Shown: positions 49,903-62,021, counted from the first letter of the stretch. The stretch: 64,000 nt of DNA from Adiantum capillus-veneris (GCA_014529385.2 CM043965.1:17683912-17747911), one strand, 5' to 3'. The notes: generated by a model from the sequence alone, not told the origin. Translations and numbers: made by a program.

Positions 49903-50855
49903 GTTCTCCCCCCTCCACACACACACACTTGCACTTGCAATCTTCCTCTCCTCTGATTCATCCATGTGATACCAAGGCTCATGGGATCTCAAATGACGAG
50001 TGCAGAAAAGCGCAAAAAAACACTCTTTCTCACACTCTCCACCATGAGCACTCTTTGTCTCCCTTCTGTCGCATGCCCCGATGGGGGTTGCCTAGGCTAC
50101 ACAAGCCCATCTATACTATGCAAGGGTATTTGGCCGCCCACCTAGCTCGCCCTTTGCATGCATACACCTACAGATCCCCTCCTGTAATCTCCTCTTGAAG
50201 CTTGTCAGTGCTTGGCAGCCTTTCAAAATTACCAATCCTCATGCACCTCTAGAATCCACACACTCTTGGGATCTCAACTAACCTACTTTGCCTTCTCCAA
50301 TTTCAAGAGACGATAAAGCGACACCCAAGGCAACAACTATTCTTGATCATCCTCCTCAAGATCATTTCAAGATAAATTCCAGAATAAATTTGAAAGGTGG
50401 TGATCCACTTAGAGTTATGAAGAACAACTTAATTTTAATTTTGTGAGATGCTTTGAAAGCATGTCTTGACGAAGGGTAACATCCTTATTTATGGGAAATT
50501 GTCCTCCAGCATTAGCTCCCTCTTCAATGTATGCTTCATCTCTTCATCATGAAGTTCCTCTTTGGATTCTTCTCTCTCGACTGTGGATGTTATTGATTCA
50601 TCTCGGATGTGTTCTTTAGCAATTTTTTCTTTCTTACTCTTTCGTTTTTAATCATATGTACTAATAGATTCAACTGTAGTACCTGGAATTGTCATCTCAA
50701 TCTTTGTGCATAGATGTAATTTGGATCGTGTATCCATCAAAGTCTTTGTCAATTCGACCTCTTGTCCAATGTCATTGAGAATTTTCTAAAATGAATGGGA
50801 AGAGAGGACCTTAGCAAAATGTAAAATATACTAGAGATTCTAAACTAGCCAAAAC
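49902..50855. other. No recognised gene
   Basis: Only short frames, none resembling a known family. Confidence 0.4.
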
Positions 50856-51164
50856 TCAGGCTCTGACCAGTTCATCTTTGGGCCAGGCAATGATGGTATT
50901 CAAAGCACAACACAAATTTTTTGTGTCCTTGTCCATTGGATTGAGATGACGGAAAGGTGCATCCTTTCCAGCATAAACTTGAACCACAGATACACCATAA
51001 CATCCACTAGGCATTCTTGAGCCATGCAGAACGTCCAAATTTGATACCATTGTAATCTTCCTTCTACCAATAGCTTCTCCATTGTTCAGGATTTCAACTA
51101 GACTTCTCATGATTCTTTTACCCCTTGCCAAGGGAGCAACTTTCTTTGCTTTTGTGGGAGACAT
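50856..51164 (-). pseudogene. Small ORF remnant resembling a plant transposon-associated domain (DUF8039-like)
   Basis: The 102-residue frame reads VLHGSRMPSGCYGVSVVQVY then HLNPMDKDTKNLCCALNTII and ends AWPKDELVRA. The order LHG-x-x-(M/L)P-x-x-x-x-x-VSV...A-x-x-x-I-x-WP is the pattern of the C-terminal domain seen in proteins carried by plant CACTA-like transposons. It starts with a Lys/Arg-rich segment (SPTKAKKVAPLARGKRIMRS). Its neighbours show no other part of such a protein, so I take it as a fragment. Low certainty on the family. Confidence 0.35.
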
Positions 51165-51443
51165 GTCTTATGGAGGTCTACCAAAATGAGAAAGTAATTT
51201 GAATATAGATTTCAAATAGATATAGATAAAAATGGATTTCCTAATGTATTGTAGAGAAAAAGTAAGCAATCATGATGAAATTGTATTGAATCCCCATTGA
51301 TTTGATGATTCTTCTATTTGGTAGTGAATTCTATAGGTTACTAGGCAATCGATCAGTTATGTTTCTAGGACAGTCCATCCTCCTCACGTTCCATCCTACC
51401 ACCCTAAGGTCTCTCTAAAAAGGAACCTTAATTTTTACTTGAA
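51165..51443. other. No recognised gene
   Basis: Short AT-rich spacer before the motif array. Confidence 0.4.
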
Positions 51444-53272
51444 TCTGGGGAGCATAGCACCCCAGGATTCTAGCTTAATTTAAAAGATTAAGCTAGAATG
51501 TAGCTTAATGAGATTTCGGCCTACATTGAGATTGTGGGGATAAAGATTCATGAATTTTAGGTAATGAAACCGCTATTCCTAGAGCCAATGTTATTGTGCA
51601 TATTTAGCTTGAAAGGACATCTTCAAGCATAGAAAACAATTGAGAGAACAGAGAAACGGACCTGGTTTGATAGTCAAGCTAACAAAAATTTACAATCGCT
51701 GTTTATGCTCGTTGATCTTCCTGGACTTTACAACAAAGTGGATTCCTATTTATAGAGATTAGGCAAGGTACAAGAGTAGGATGCCCTCAAATATTTTGAA
51801 GCACATGGCACCCTAGGAATCCTTGAGCATGTGTGGGATCCATTGGATGTGCTCTGGGGAGAATAGCACCCTGTGAAAGCTTGAGGAAGTTCACCTACAT
51901 GTGCAGTTTGCCCTGCTTATCTCTTCTACAAGTGTCGAATTGGCCAACTTTAGTCTAGGGTGCATAGCGGCTTGGGGATCCTTTAGTTTGATGATAACGC
52001 AATGAAGTTTGAAGCATGGAGCTGGATTAAGAGAGCATTTGAATAAATATAATTCCCATTGAATCTTGCAATTCTCTGGGGTGCATAGCGCTTTGAAAAA
52101 CGTTCAGCAAGGGAGATGCAGATAACACGCAGCAATATGCAACACGAAGCTGGATTAAGAGGCACCAAATAAATCCACCTGGGGTGCATTGCGCTCTGAA
52201 GACCTTACACAATAACCATTTTAGTGAATTTTAGTAAAATTCCCATCTTAAGTCTAGGGCACATTGCACTCTAGAAGACCTTTCACAATAACCATTTAAT
52301 TTAGTGGAAACTAATAACATTTCCAACTTAAGTCTGGGGCGCGAGCGCTCTGAAAAAACTTCAGCAAGCTGACAAACAATTGAATTTTTTAAAAGCAAAA
52401 CCTCACCAAGGTGAAAACCAATTGCATTTAATAAAGGGAAATACCCCTCCTAATTTGTGGAAATTCCCAAAATACCCCTCAAATTTCCAAAATTCCCAGA
52501 ATACCCCCAATAGTTTGTCATAAATTCCCAAAATGCCCTTCAAATTTTCAAAAATTCCCAAACTACCCCTTCTTGTGAAATTAAATTTCTCCAAAGATTA
52601 AAAATTTGTAGCTTTTCATAAAAAGACTCATTGTTTATCAATACAAGAATCGAGAATTTGAGTTGATTATGTAGGCTTTGGAATGAATTGCTTCGTTATC
52701 TTTAGACATAATCGCCTTTTTTGCGAGGTAATTAGTGACAAATTACATGCTAAGCCTGCAAAAATGGATCTCAATTGTCAAAAAGGAATAAAGATTAGAA
52801 AATCTTGAACAATCCAACCAAAATAGATACAAGGGTATTTTGGGAAATTCTGAACTTTGAGGGGTATTTTGGGAATTTTGGAAAACCTTCAAAAGGTGAT
52901 AATGCAATTCAAGTTTCCTGGCACCAAGTTAATTTAATAAAAATCTGCCAATACTCTAGGATGCATATCGCCCCGGGAAACCTCAACAAGATGCTAACAC
53001 ACTTCAAGTTGCTTACGTGAGATGAGTTGCTTAGTGCCGTGGATGAAAAGGAAGTTCCTCTACAATTAGCAATAGTTAGTTTCTCTACTATTAAAGGGCA
53101 AAGATGCCACAAGTGGATGTACTGCAGTACTTTAGTATATGGGGTAGAAAGGAGCTAGAGTAGGATAAAAACTGGTGCAAGGGGTAGAAAAGAGTTGGAA
53201 TATGATAAAATCCTCAAATAAAATTTATGAAACATACATTTCTTTGCAATTATCTGGGGTGCAAAGCGCCTT
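51444..53272. repeat. Dispersed array of a CTGGGGTGCATAGCGCNCTG motif
   Basis: About ten variants occur, starting near 51,444, 51,796, 51,852, 51,954, 52,075, 52,179, 52,253, 52,333, 52,955 and 53,252. Examples: TCTGGGGAGCATAGCACCCC, CTGGGGTGCATTGCGCTCTG, TCTGGGGCGCGAGCGCTCTG. Spacing is mostly 75-120 bp between 51,852 and 52,333. Some spacers are also shared (AGCTGGATTAAGAG near 52,020 and 52,148; CAATAACCATTT near 52,210 and 52,290), so it is partly a decayed tandem repeat. All are in the same orientation. Confidence 0.7.
52430..52890. repeat. Foldback-type repeat B with CCCAAAATACCCCTC arms
   Basis: The left arm (about 52,438-52,572) has several units containing TTCCCAAAATACCCCTCAAA. The right arm (about 52,833-52,888) contains the reverse complement TTTGAGGGGTATTTTGGGAA. 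The middle is ~260 bp and AT-rich. Same design as 15.96-16.38 kb. It interrupts the motif array around it. Confidence 0.6.
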
Positions 53273-53806
53273 GTTGTGCCTTGAACTTGTGTAGAAGGGA
53301 GGTGGAGAATGATAAAAACCATCATAAATATTTAATGCAATACAAAAAAATATTAAAAAATTGTAAGTTATATGGATTCTTGTATGTTTATGATAGTGAT
53401 TTTTCTAGAACAATGATGAGACGCTCCTAAACACTTTGGGTTGGTAAAAGAAAACTATGGGGCATCTTGTGCCCTATTATGTTTAGAGATTTAAATGCAA
53501 CAAATTTGCCCAGCCTATTGCCCTAGTGTGCTTAGGGATTCAAATGCTTAGAGTTTCACCACTCAAACAAAAATCAGATTCTTATAGATTTACCAAAATT
53601 CAAGATGCATTATTAGTAAGCTCACATAGATGCAAATACAATCACCATATGGTGCTCTAAATAGGCACATAGTGCAAATACATAGGTTATCTTCACATAG
53701 GCATATAAACACATAGCACATAGGTTGTCTTCACACCATACGAAGGTGGTTGATAGAAAGGGGATATAAAAGCCGCGTGTTGTCTATTAAGATGCAACCT
53801 ATTCAT
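53273..53806. other. No recognised gene; upstream region of the transposase-like gene
   Basis: AT-rich with repeated CACATAGG strings (53,625-53,735). Confidence 0.4.
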
Positions 53807-53807
53807 C

Positions 53808-53815
53808 TATAAATA
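53808..53815 (+). promoter_or_regulatory. Putative TATA box of the transposase-like gene
   Basis: TATAAATA within CTATAAATAGAGC, about 55 bp before an ATG at 53,866; good plant consensus and spacing. Confidence 0.5.
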
Positions 53816-53865
53816 GAGCATAAATCTATCCAAAAAATCACTAGTTTATCAGCAAGTCTTGTATC

Positions 53866-56481
53866 ATGAATTCTTCTCATATGGTGAGTTTATTTTTGGG
53901 CTCTACTACTTCACAATCTATTGCTATTGATTGTTCACAGATTTATGCTATGCTCAACCCAAAAGATCATGGAGGGTCAAGCAACTCTGAGGTGTTTGCT
54001 CTTGTGCCGCTCCTGAGGGTGAGATTCAAACTCGTGTCACGGATGGTGTCATGATAGGGGGAGATTTCCACCTTGTGCTGGATTTGACTTTTGCAAACAA
54101 GTTCTTGATCATTCAAAACAAAGGATCCTCAAGTAATATGACACTTGTCATGTTTTAAAACAAGAAAAAAGATTCTATTATCGATATATCATCAAGTTCT
54201 TTGGATGCACTTGATGAAAAACCAATGCATCCATCCTTTGAATATGAGGTTCTGAGTGATAGTTGAAATGAAGAAATAGTAAAGGACTTTGTCTTCCTTG
54301 GTTGCCTTGGAAACCATGGAATAGATTAGAAAATGGAGAATTTTGATAGTATTGCACCTGATTTCGCTGGTGCAGAAAGCACTTTGCAGTGAATTCTTCT
54401 TTCTAAGCACAAGGATTGAGCAGAATTATTTTAAGCTGTGAAATTATTGAACAAATTGATGAGATCCCACAGCACTACAATGGAAATTGCATATACAAAT
54501 TGCCCCTTGTTCGTGATGGTGGCTCAACTATGGTGGGGATGGAACAAAAATATAATGGCCATTATTGGGTGAAGCCGGTGCAAACTAGAATGAAGTTTCT
54601 TGCTGTGGTGAGAAGTAAATGTGGTAGACATCTAATGTGCAATAACCTCATGTGTCCCATTAGAGCCCATAGTGGTGTACCAAATGAGACAGCATGGATT
54701 GGAAAAGTTTTGCATGTTATCCCATCAGTTGGTATGAAAAGCAATGCAAATGGTTCTCTTGCTTGCTTCCATTTCAATGAAGTACCGATAATGTTACACG
54801 ATTGCCCATGCTACGTATATTATGTGTTGACAGATAGCAACAAGACCCGTTTGTTCATTCATCAAGGTACACACAATCATCCAGTGGCCAAAGGAGTGTT
54901 GAGATCTGCTATCATAAGAACACGTGAACTTGTGTCCCGTGTCATTTCCAATGTACCCTCAGCAGGACTAAGACAAATGCAATTGAATCTTGCTAAACAA
55001 ATTGTGATGGGAGCTGTCATATGAGAGGATGGCAGTGAATTAAACAACAATGAGCTCTTGTTAGTTTTGGAAGAGATGAGACCCTTGGTGCATATGTAGA
55101 GGTTTTTCTTGTAACTAGTTTAGCTAGAAACATATTTCCTTTCATTTTTAGGCACTTACACATTTTGTTTCATGTAGATTCAAACAAATGATGAAGGAGG
55201 CAAGTGGTAGAAGAATCAGTGTTGGTGCTGAAACACAACTACTAAAATTAATAAGCACTTGCAGATATCCTTTTTTCGACGGAATTTTATTTCCTGGTCA
55301 AAGTAGAGACCCAGATAGAAGATGTCATGTTTTCAAAATATCAACCACTGGACCTGGTTTTGGAATTGAGCTAGTAAATAGAATGCATCGAGATGGACCC
55401 GGTGATCTACATAGGAGTTGGGTTTGCTTTGATCATGTTAGAAGGGTGTCCGATTGGACAACCATGGCAGCACATGTGTACAATCCAACATACATTTGTG
55501 TGAATACAATTAGTCGAGTCATTGCTTCTGAAAATGAGTTTGTCTTATATTATATTGCAGGATCCAAGAGATGCAAACTATAGCAATATGTGAAATGAAA
55601 GAGGAGGATACAAAATCGAAAGTCATGTTTTGGGAAATGATGAATGCAATGATGCTGGATAATGGACATTCGCTAGCAAATTTTTGAGGGTTCATGGTTG
55701 ATGCAGCTGTTGCAAACTAGAGAGCAGTTCAAACTGTTTTCAATGGAGGACCTCAAAATGTGATGGATGGAAGAGAACGCTCATGTTTGTTTCATTGGGA
55801 ACAAAGCCTAAATATTCACATTAACCAGTTTGTAAATAAGAACTTTCAAGAATAACACAAGAGGCTTTGTGAAATGTGGCGTTGCACTCGGAGTGAGGAA
55901 GAAGCTACAACCATGTATAGATGGATCCGTGCTTGGTGGGCTTCTGGCAAGGTTTTGGATCTAAATAGTCCCCAAATGGATTGTTGGATGAGTTGGTGGC
56001 ATGTTCGCTATCCACGTTGGAGGAAGTTTCTAGTGGCTGTAAGTAGATGTAATGTGCATATTATTGGTGGTCAAATTTTGAACCACTTTTTTTTGGCAAT
56101 ACTGATGGGATATGTTTTCAGGATCCAGAAGACATTACATTCATTCCAACAACAAATTTATCTGAGACAAAACATGCAAGTTGGCTAGCAGGACAAGAAA
56201 ACATACAAATGCTCAATCTGTATGATGCAAGTGTTTTTGATCTAGCAAACGCGTTGCTGCAAAGTGTGAAGATGCTTGCATTTGTGGAAGGTAGATACCA
56301 TGGGGTTGGACCTACTGCAAAAAAACTAGCAAGATTGATGTTGCAAGGGCCTGCTCCAACTGCTACAACACTTTCTCAAGAGGTAGATGAGGTGATTGGG
56401 GGAACCCCAATTTACCAACGGCCTCATGTGGAAGGGGATAATATCACAGTAACAGAAAGCGAAGAACGACTAGAACTGTGA
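53866..56481 (+). pseudogene. Decayed multi-exon transposase-like gene (MULE-like zinc finger and DDE-type blocks)
   Basis: The putative start MNSSHMVSLFLG is followed by coding-like sequence with several stops to 54,415. The 54,416-55,024 frame has a Cys-rich stretch (KCGRHLMCNNLMCP) and TRLFIHQGTHNHPVAKG, an HxH finger like the WRKY/GCM-type fingers of MULE transposases. An intron-like gap (acceptor TTCATGTAG at 55,176) leads to 55,177-55,583, QMMKEASGRRISVG...VNRMHRDG...WVCFDHV. Next come ICEMKEED, GFMVDAAVAN (possible catalytic Asp), RERSCLFHWEQSLNIH, RAWWASGK and WMSWWHVRYPRWRKF, with stops at 55,685, 55,718 and 55,853. The end (56,100-56,481) has NLSETKHASWLAGQ and YDASVFDLANALLQSVK. 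Order and direction are consistent with one gene. The MULE link is inference. Confidence 0.55.
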
Positions 56482-57159
56482 CACAAGAGGAGGAAAATGC
56501 TTCCCATAGACCAAAGTATGTCACTCAAAAGTTACCAAGGAAGGGAAGAAATACATCTCAAGCAACATTGACAATCATGGAAGACGACAAAAATAAAGAT
56601 ATGACTGCTAAAGAGTCTGATATTCACAAAACAATGTGGGAAATTCAAAGAGTCCCTAGAGGAAGCAGAGGTGGGATGACCTCCAATTGCCAAAAAAATT
56701 CTTTAAAAAAATCTCCTCATACTCATTTCCCCCCCCACTTCATCAGCCTGCAAGATCCTTCCTCGGGGTCGGATTTCCAAGTTGCAAGACCTGGCCAAAG
56801 CTTCACCATACCGACTTCAAGCCACAAATCCCTGGCCGCATTCTGAGGATCTTGGGGTTGCAAATCGAGGCCGTACAAATTACCAAAATCTAGACTAGTG
56901 CCATGCCGTCGGGAACAAACTTCAGCTTCGAATTGCAGCATCTCTCTGTTCTGCATTCCAATTGAGGTGCTGTTAGTCCCTGTTGACTCCACTTGATGCA
57001 AGCTACCAAGTAGAACCTTGTTAAGGCTCAAAAAAATGCCAGATGGCATGATTCCCTGTCTTAAGAAAAGAATCCAAGCATTGAGGTGAGGATTGTGAAC
57101 CTTCTAATTCATTTCACCTACACGTGGTTTTTTCTTATTGTAGTTATGCTTTTTTTGTA
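56482..57159. other. Possible downstream part of the transposase-like gene; otherwise nothing recognised
   Basis: A plus-strand frame at 56,478-56,700 is hydrophilic and follows on from the preceding coding block in another frame. No domain seen. Confidence 0.3.
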
Positions 57160-58164
57160 GACATGCTATATACCCAGACAAAGAAAACATAGATCCAAAG
57201 GCCAATGTAGGAAAGTAGTTGAAGCCATTGATAACTAGTGGTCTTGCAAAGGATATAGTCCCTGACAAAAAGTTTAAGGCTTTGCAGCGGGATGTTGTTG
57301 ACCGTTTTATTTCTAAGAATTTAGTGATTTCCAATGAAATATATGGCAAACTTGACTCCCTTGGCGTGAATAAAAGAGGGTACTTAGCTATTCAACATTC
57401 TATCTCCTCCATGTTTGTTAAGAAGGGAATAAAGTCTAAACATTTACCAATAGTAGCAAGTGTCTAGAAAGAGAGACTTCAACTCAACCATCCACAGACA
57501 GAATTCATTGGATGTTCATTTCATATTGATGGTATTTACAGATCTCAAGGAACAACTGTAACCTACGATGAGTACAACAATATCTTCATGGACGTCACTT
57601 TGTTGCAAATTAGTAGGGTTGAGTTCTACAATGTAAGTACATTTGAAGAGACTAGTGGCGTTCTACATTTTGTTTTGAAGTTAGATGAGTGTAAGATTCT
57701 TAAAGAGAAAAAGATAGAGCAAGTCACAATAACATCGATGAATAGAGCTTCAAAATTTCCTACTAATGATCCTTCATACTTTAGTGTACAATCAAAAACA
57801 AAATATGGTGGCTTGGTGCTTTTCAAATAATCCATTTCCATCTATTCTTCAGCTCCGACGAGCCCCCTTTTTATTTAATTTTACATTTAATTTCATATCT
57901 CATAAGGATTTGATCTTGCAGGTAAAGAAAGAAGACCATGAAATTTTAGATTAGGTGTTCCATCAAACCCCTATTCTTGATATAGTTGATAGACAAATGA
58001 ATCAAGGACAAGTGTTGGTTGTTGATGGGAGGGGAGACTTTCAAGTCCAATGGCATCTTACAAGTGACCTCAAAACATCCAAATGTATGTATAGTTGTGG
58101 AATGGGTGCTTGCAAAGATGATGGACCCAAAGTGGTGGAGAAAGGCTCCTACTCGTTACAATGA
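57160..58164 (+). pseudogene. Unknown coding-like region with exon borders and stops
   Basis: From an acceptor-like TTTTTTGTAG the frame reads HAIYPDKENIDPKANVGK, a stop, then LITSGLAKDIVPDKKFKALQ, KRGYLAIQHSISSMFVKKGI, a TAG at 57,465-57,467, and TTVTYDEYNNIFMDVTLLQI up to 57,829. After another acceptor-like TTGCAG (57,922) come a stop at 57,952 and VLVVDGRGDFQVQWHLTSDL plus KTSKCMYSCGMGACKDDG. More than 200 codons with only isolated stops points to a real protein in the past. It follows the transposase-like gene on the same strand and may be a second gene of the same element or a captured host gene. I do not recognise the family. Confidence 0.45.
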
Positions 58165-59100
58165 AGATCCTAATTTTTCCTAATTCTGGATATTTTACTT
58201 GTTAATGTCCACATTTGTACAATGCATGCTCTTTGTATAATTATGGAGAAGTTGTATTTGTACATTTGGTTTGCTTGGAAAATTAAGAAGTCAATGGAAC
58301 GACAGGTTGCTGTACAGGCCCTTGAATTAATTTTGTCAGATATGGGTCTCCATGGGGGCAATGTGAAAATCTAGCAGGATGAGAAAAAGTCAACCAATGA
58401 TAAAGATGTACCATGCAAACCATCCATTGATGGGGTCAAGGCACGTTGTTTTTTATCTAAGCCACCTAGGTGAATATACCACTCCACCTATGTCAGTAAA
58501 ATTAAATTTCACAATGAAAAAATTTGCATATGGCAGTGATGGACAAGGGAACCAACAACTCACAATGCCAAGGGTGATGTGTGCTATTTGCTTGGTGTGC
58601 TATTTTAGATGTGTGACAAAGATGATTGGTCACAAAATGATCTCAACAAGTTTAAGGAGAACCTTTAGCTACTAAAGAAAGCATTTAAGATAGCATGGAC
58701 TCAAACTTAGAAAAGTATGGAAGCCAAGTCATATGGAACACCCAAGTCTTGAAAAAGTCTCATTACATGGCTAGGATTGCATATTTCAGGCACTCGAGAC
58801 AAGGAAAATAGTTTTAAAGAGTTTTTTCAATGGTTTTATTATAGAATACTTCACCATTTGCAACAAAAAAATGTATTGGACAATTCAACAACAGCACAAG
58901 GAATTAGGCATTTGCAACAAACAAAAAGAAAATGAGCAGAGGCATTCAACAACTCAAGTGGTCGTGAAGCACAAAGAAAGTGGAAAGACAATGGAATATG
59001 TTAACCATAGGTGGACCAAGAGAATTTGATTTTAGGTCACAATATGTACAAGAGATGCCTAATGATTTAACAAATCATGTACAAGTCACAAGTCTCTCAA
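58165..59100. other. Weak coding traces, then non-coding
   Basis: A frame near 58,385-58,500 (KKSTNDKDVPCKPSIDGVKA) may continue the unknown protein. 58,700-59,100 shows nothing I can name. Confidence 0.3.
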
Positions 59101-59108
59101 TTTGATGA

Positions 59109-59470
59109 TTGTTAAGGGATATATTTTGTCATATCACCCTTGTATCGGAGCATTAATGTTTTCCATAATCCAAGAGTTCATTTGGGTTTTGTTTCCCTAG
59201 AGAGAGTGTCATTGTTGTGTATGTGTTATAATAAGTCGCACAACCACCTGTGTGCCCCGGGAAGTATCCAAAACATTCTCTCCCAAAAAAATTATAGACA
59301 AAGATAAGCCGTTGTCACCACAAACATGGTCCTAAGCATGCATACTTCTTAAATTTTGTGTACAAGAAAAGAAAGAGAATTAGTCTTATGAGACAAAAAC
59401 GGTGTTCATTTAAAATGCATTTTCATTTTCTTACTCTAGTTTAGTATTGTAAGCATTGACAATGTTCATA
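59109..59470 (-). repeat. Probable gypsy 3' LTR or 3' untranslated region (limits uncertain)
   Basis: Plus strand TGTTAAGGGATATATTTTGT at 59,109 has the look of an LTR end. The matching 5' LTR would lie beyond 64,000, so this cannot be tested here. Confidence 0.3.
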
Positions 59471-59640
59471 TTATTCTTAAGCTAGGTTCCTTGCATCCAT
59501 ATAGAAAATTTAAAAGGATAATTCTTAAACTTAACAAGATATCATTGGATAGTCTTACCGTTTCTTAGTACCTTGTCTTCGTGTCAAAGAATTGATTCGG
59601 GCTGCAACACCTCTTCTTGATATTCGATCTCTGGCGGGTC
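59450..59640 (-). pseudogene. gypsy chromodomain remnant
   Basis: After the integrase end, in frame, come EPPKEPIMEDPPEIEYQEEV, QPESIL, a stop, HEDKVLRNGKTIQ, a stop, and YLVKFKNYPF. This is the chromodomain order (I-L-x-x-R...-Y-L-V-K-W-x-x-Y/Y-P) of chromoviruses. Both stops are TGA. Confidence 0.75.
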
Positions 59641-59673
59641 CTCCATTATTGGTTCTTTTGGTGGCTCTCCTCT

Positions 59674-60700
59674 CTAAGGCTTGAGTAGGCTCACATGGTT
59701 AGCATTGTGAATGAGCCAATGGTTGGGCAACTTTAACTTATAAGCCATCTCATTGACTGGCTTAAGAATTTTAAAGGAAGGACCATAGTATCTTTTTGCT
59801 AGTTTAGCATAATACTCTTGGTGGCTCGTAGGGTTCTTGCCCATAGTATACCTTTCATGAGCCTTGTGAAACGTTAGCAAGACCCAATCATTTTTCTTAA
59901 AGGCTAAGGATCTTTTGTGCTTATTAGCAACAACAACCCTTTTTGCCTTTGCTTTAAGATGAATATAGCCTCTTTTAATCTTTGGAAAAGATTCTATTGA
60001 GTCTCGGCTATATTCATCAGCAGCGAAGACCTTCCCATGTAGTTTAAGTAGTAAGGGATTTTTGGATATTCCCTCTTTAACCTCGAAAGGTGATTTTTTT
60101 ATAGAAGTATGTACAATGTCATTGTATGCATACCCTATAAGAGGTAAGTGCTTCTCTCATTGAGAATGTTGATCTACTTCCATGACATAGGCTTTTAGTA
60201 GATTCAAGAATCGTTAGATTAGTTATTTCACTTTGGTCATCATTTGCGGATGATAGGCCAAAAAAGAAATTTAATCTACTTCTAGATTCTGAAAGAGACC
60301 CTTCTAGAAATTGCTGGTCATTCTACGACCTTTTCTGACACTATGTAAGAGGGTTACCATTTGATGTGCCTTGATAGTCTTTTTGACAGGAATAGAGCGT
60401 GTTTTCTTGCTAAGCTCGTCGACTGAAACAATCCAAGTTGCTTTCCTTGATCAAATTTCAATTTTTGGTATACCACACATTTTGAAACATACTCTTCTAT
60501 GTTTACTTTTCATGGTAGACCAACAGAAATACATTTCTACTCCTTGAAGAGTAGATTATGGAATCCTTCTTTGCTCCGCATAAGGAGAAGCATAGGATTC
60601 ATACATGACTTTCTTATTGTATTGGTGAGTAACACATAGCCTATTGTCATTTGGAAAATAACTATCCTTCAAGGTGAATGGTTCTTTCTTTTTTCCCTTC
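59674..60700 (-). pseudogene. gypsy integrase
   Basis: Reads RLCVTHQYNKKVMYESYASP (zinc-binding region, partly degraded), AYHPQMMTKVK (near the catalytic Glu, altered), IGYAYNDIVHTSIKKSPFEV, then KAHERYTMGKNPTS, LAKRYYGPSFKILKPVNEMA and IHNANHVSLLKP, the GPF/Y module and its end. Several stops interrupt it. Confidence 0.78.
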
Positions 60701-60931
60701 CCTAATCCAAAGGTTGTAATTACCTACTTAAATTTGTGGTCAATAACATACTCATCTATCATAAAAGATATATCATTGTGAGTTGCTATAGACACCACAT
60801 TTACCATTGGCCATTGTGAAGGTGCATTGACCACTTGATTGTGCTTGCCAGCAATGTGAGCAATATGAAATTTAAACTGCAAAAGAAAGTTTTCCCACTT
60901 CATTTGTTTGTCGGAGACCTTGGTTTTTGTG

Positions 60932-61790
60932 TCATGAAGTTCTTGAGGCTTTGTGATCCATTCGTAGGATGAATGGAGTCCCCAATAAACAGTGCTTCCA
61001 TGTGTTTAGGACATGTAGAACAACTAAAAGCTCTTTCTCATAAATGCCCAAGACCCATTTATCCATATTGAGCCTTCGGATCTCATATGCTATGGCATGC
61101 CCTGCTTGAAGAAAAACTGGTCCAAGGCAATGACCACAAGCATCACATTGGACCTCAAATGGCTTTGAGAGATCCGGAAGCATGAGGACTGGTTGAGAGG
61201 TAAGCTTCTCTTTGAGCTTGTCAAAAGCATTTTGTTCTTTAGCAGTCCATGAGTACTTAACGTTCTTCTTTGTTAAGTCATGCAATGGTCCTGCTATTTG
61301 AGAGAATTTTTCTATGAAGCATCTGTAGTATGCACACATATCAATAAAACTTCTTAGCTCATGTAGATTCCTTGGATTAGGCATGCTTTTATTACCTCCA
61401 ACTTTGATGGATCCATACGGATACCATCTCAAGAGATAATGGACCTAAATATTGAATCTAGAGGTGTCACTTGTACTCCTCAAGAGAATTTGAGTGGCCT
61501 AAATATTTTTGTCCATCGTGAGTTTGAATGCGGTTGGAGCATTTGACAGGCCAAAATTTGTAGCTTATCAAATAGATCTTCTACCCGCAGGACTGGATAT
61601 ATATATTTTTAATAGTGATCCTAACTAGTGCTCTATAGTCGACACACATGTGATATGTGCCATCTTTCTTTTGCACTAAAAGTACTTGTGAACAGAATGT
61701 AGAGGAGCTTGGCCTCACCATCCCCTTTTCCACCAATTCATGCACTTGCCTCATGATCTCCTCTTGTTGAGCTTGTGAAACTTAATAAGG
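60932..61790 (-). pseudogene. gypsy reverse transcriptase/RNase H with the YxDD segment deleted
   Basis: The 5' part reads HSVHKYF...KRKMAHITCVSTIEH, matching the usual VKKKDG-x-x-x-x-C-x-DYR region across frames; then NFGLSNAPTAF (motif B region). The next sequence jumps to WYPYGSIKVGGNKSM and LHELRSFIDMCAYYRCFIEK, so the catalytic YxDD box and its surroundings are missing. The RNase H part is well kept: PFEVQCDACGHCLGPVFLQA, YEKELLVVLHVLNTWKHCLL, FILRMDHKA. Confidence 0.8.
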
Positions 61791-62021
61791 AGGTTTATTA
61801 GGCGGTGAGCTTCCTAGTAGAAGCTCTATTGCATGGTCATCATCCCCTCATTTTGGAGGTAGCTCACTAGGGATGTCATTAATGAAAACATCTTGGAATC
61901 CATTTAGGAAATTAAACAACTCTAATTCCTCTTGATTCCCTTTATTGCTACTTGTGAAAACATTAAAATCATTTACAGATTCTCTAACAAAAATCATATA
62001 CGCAAAAATAGATCTTTTCAT

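Noticed and set aside
54192-54410. Minus-strand ORF within the transposase-like gene
   Set aside because: Overlaps plus-strand coding-like sequence and has no recognisable features.
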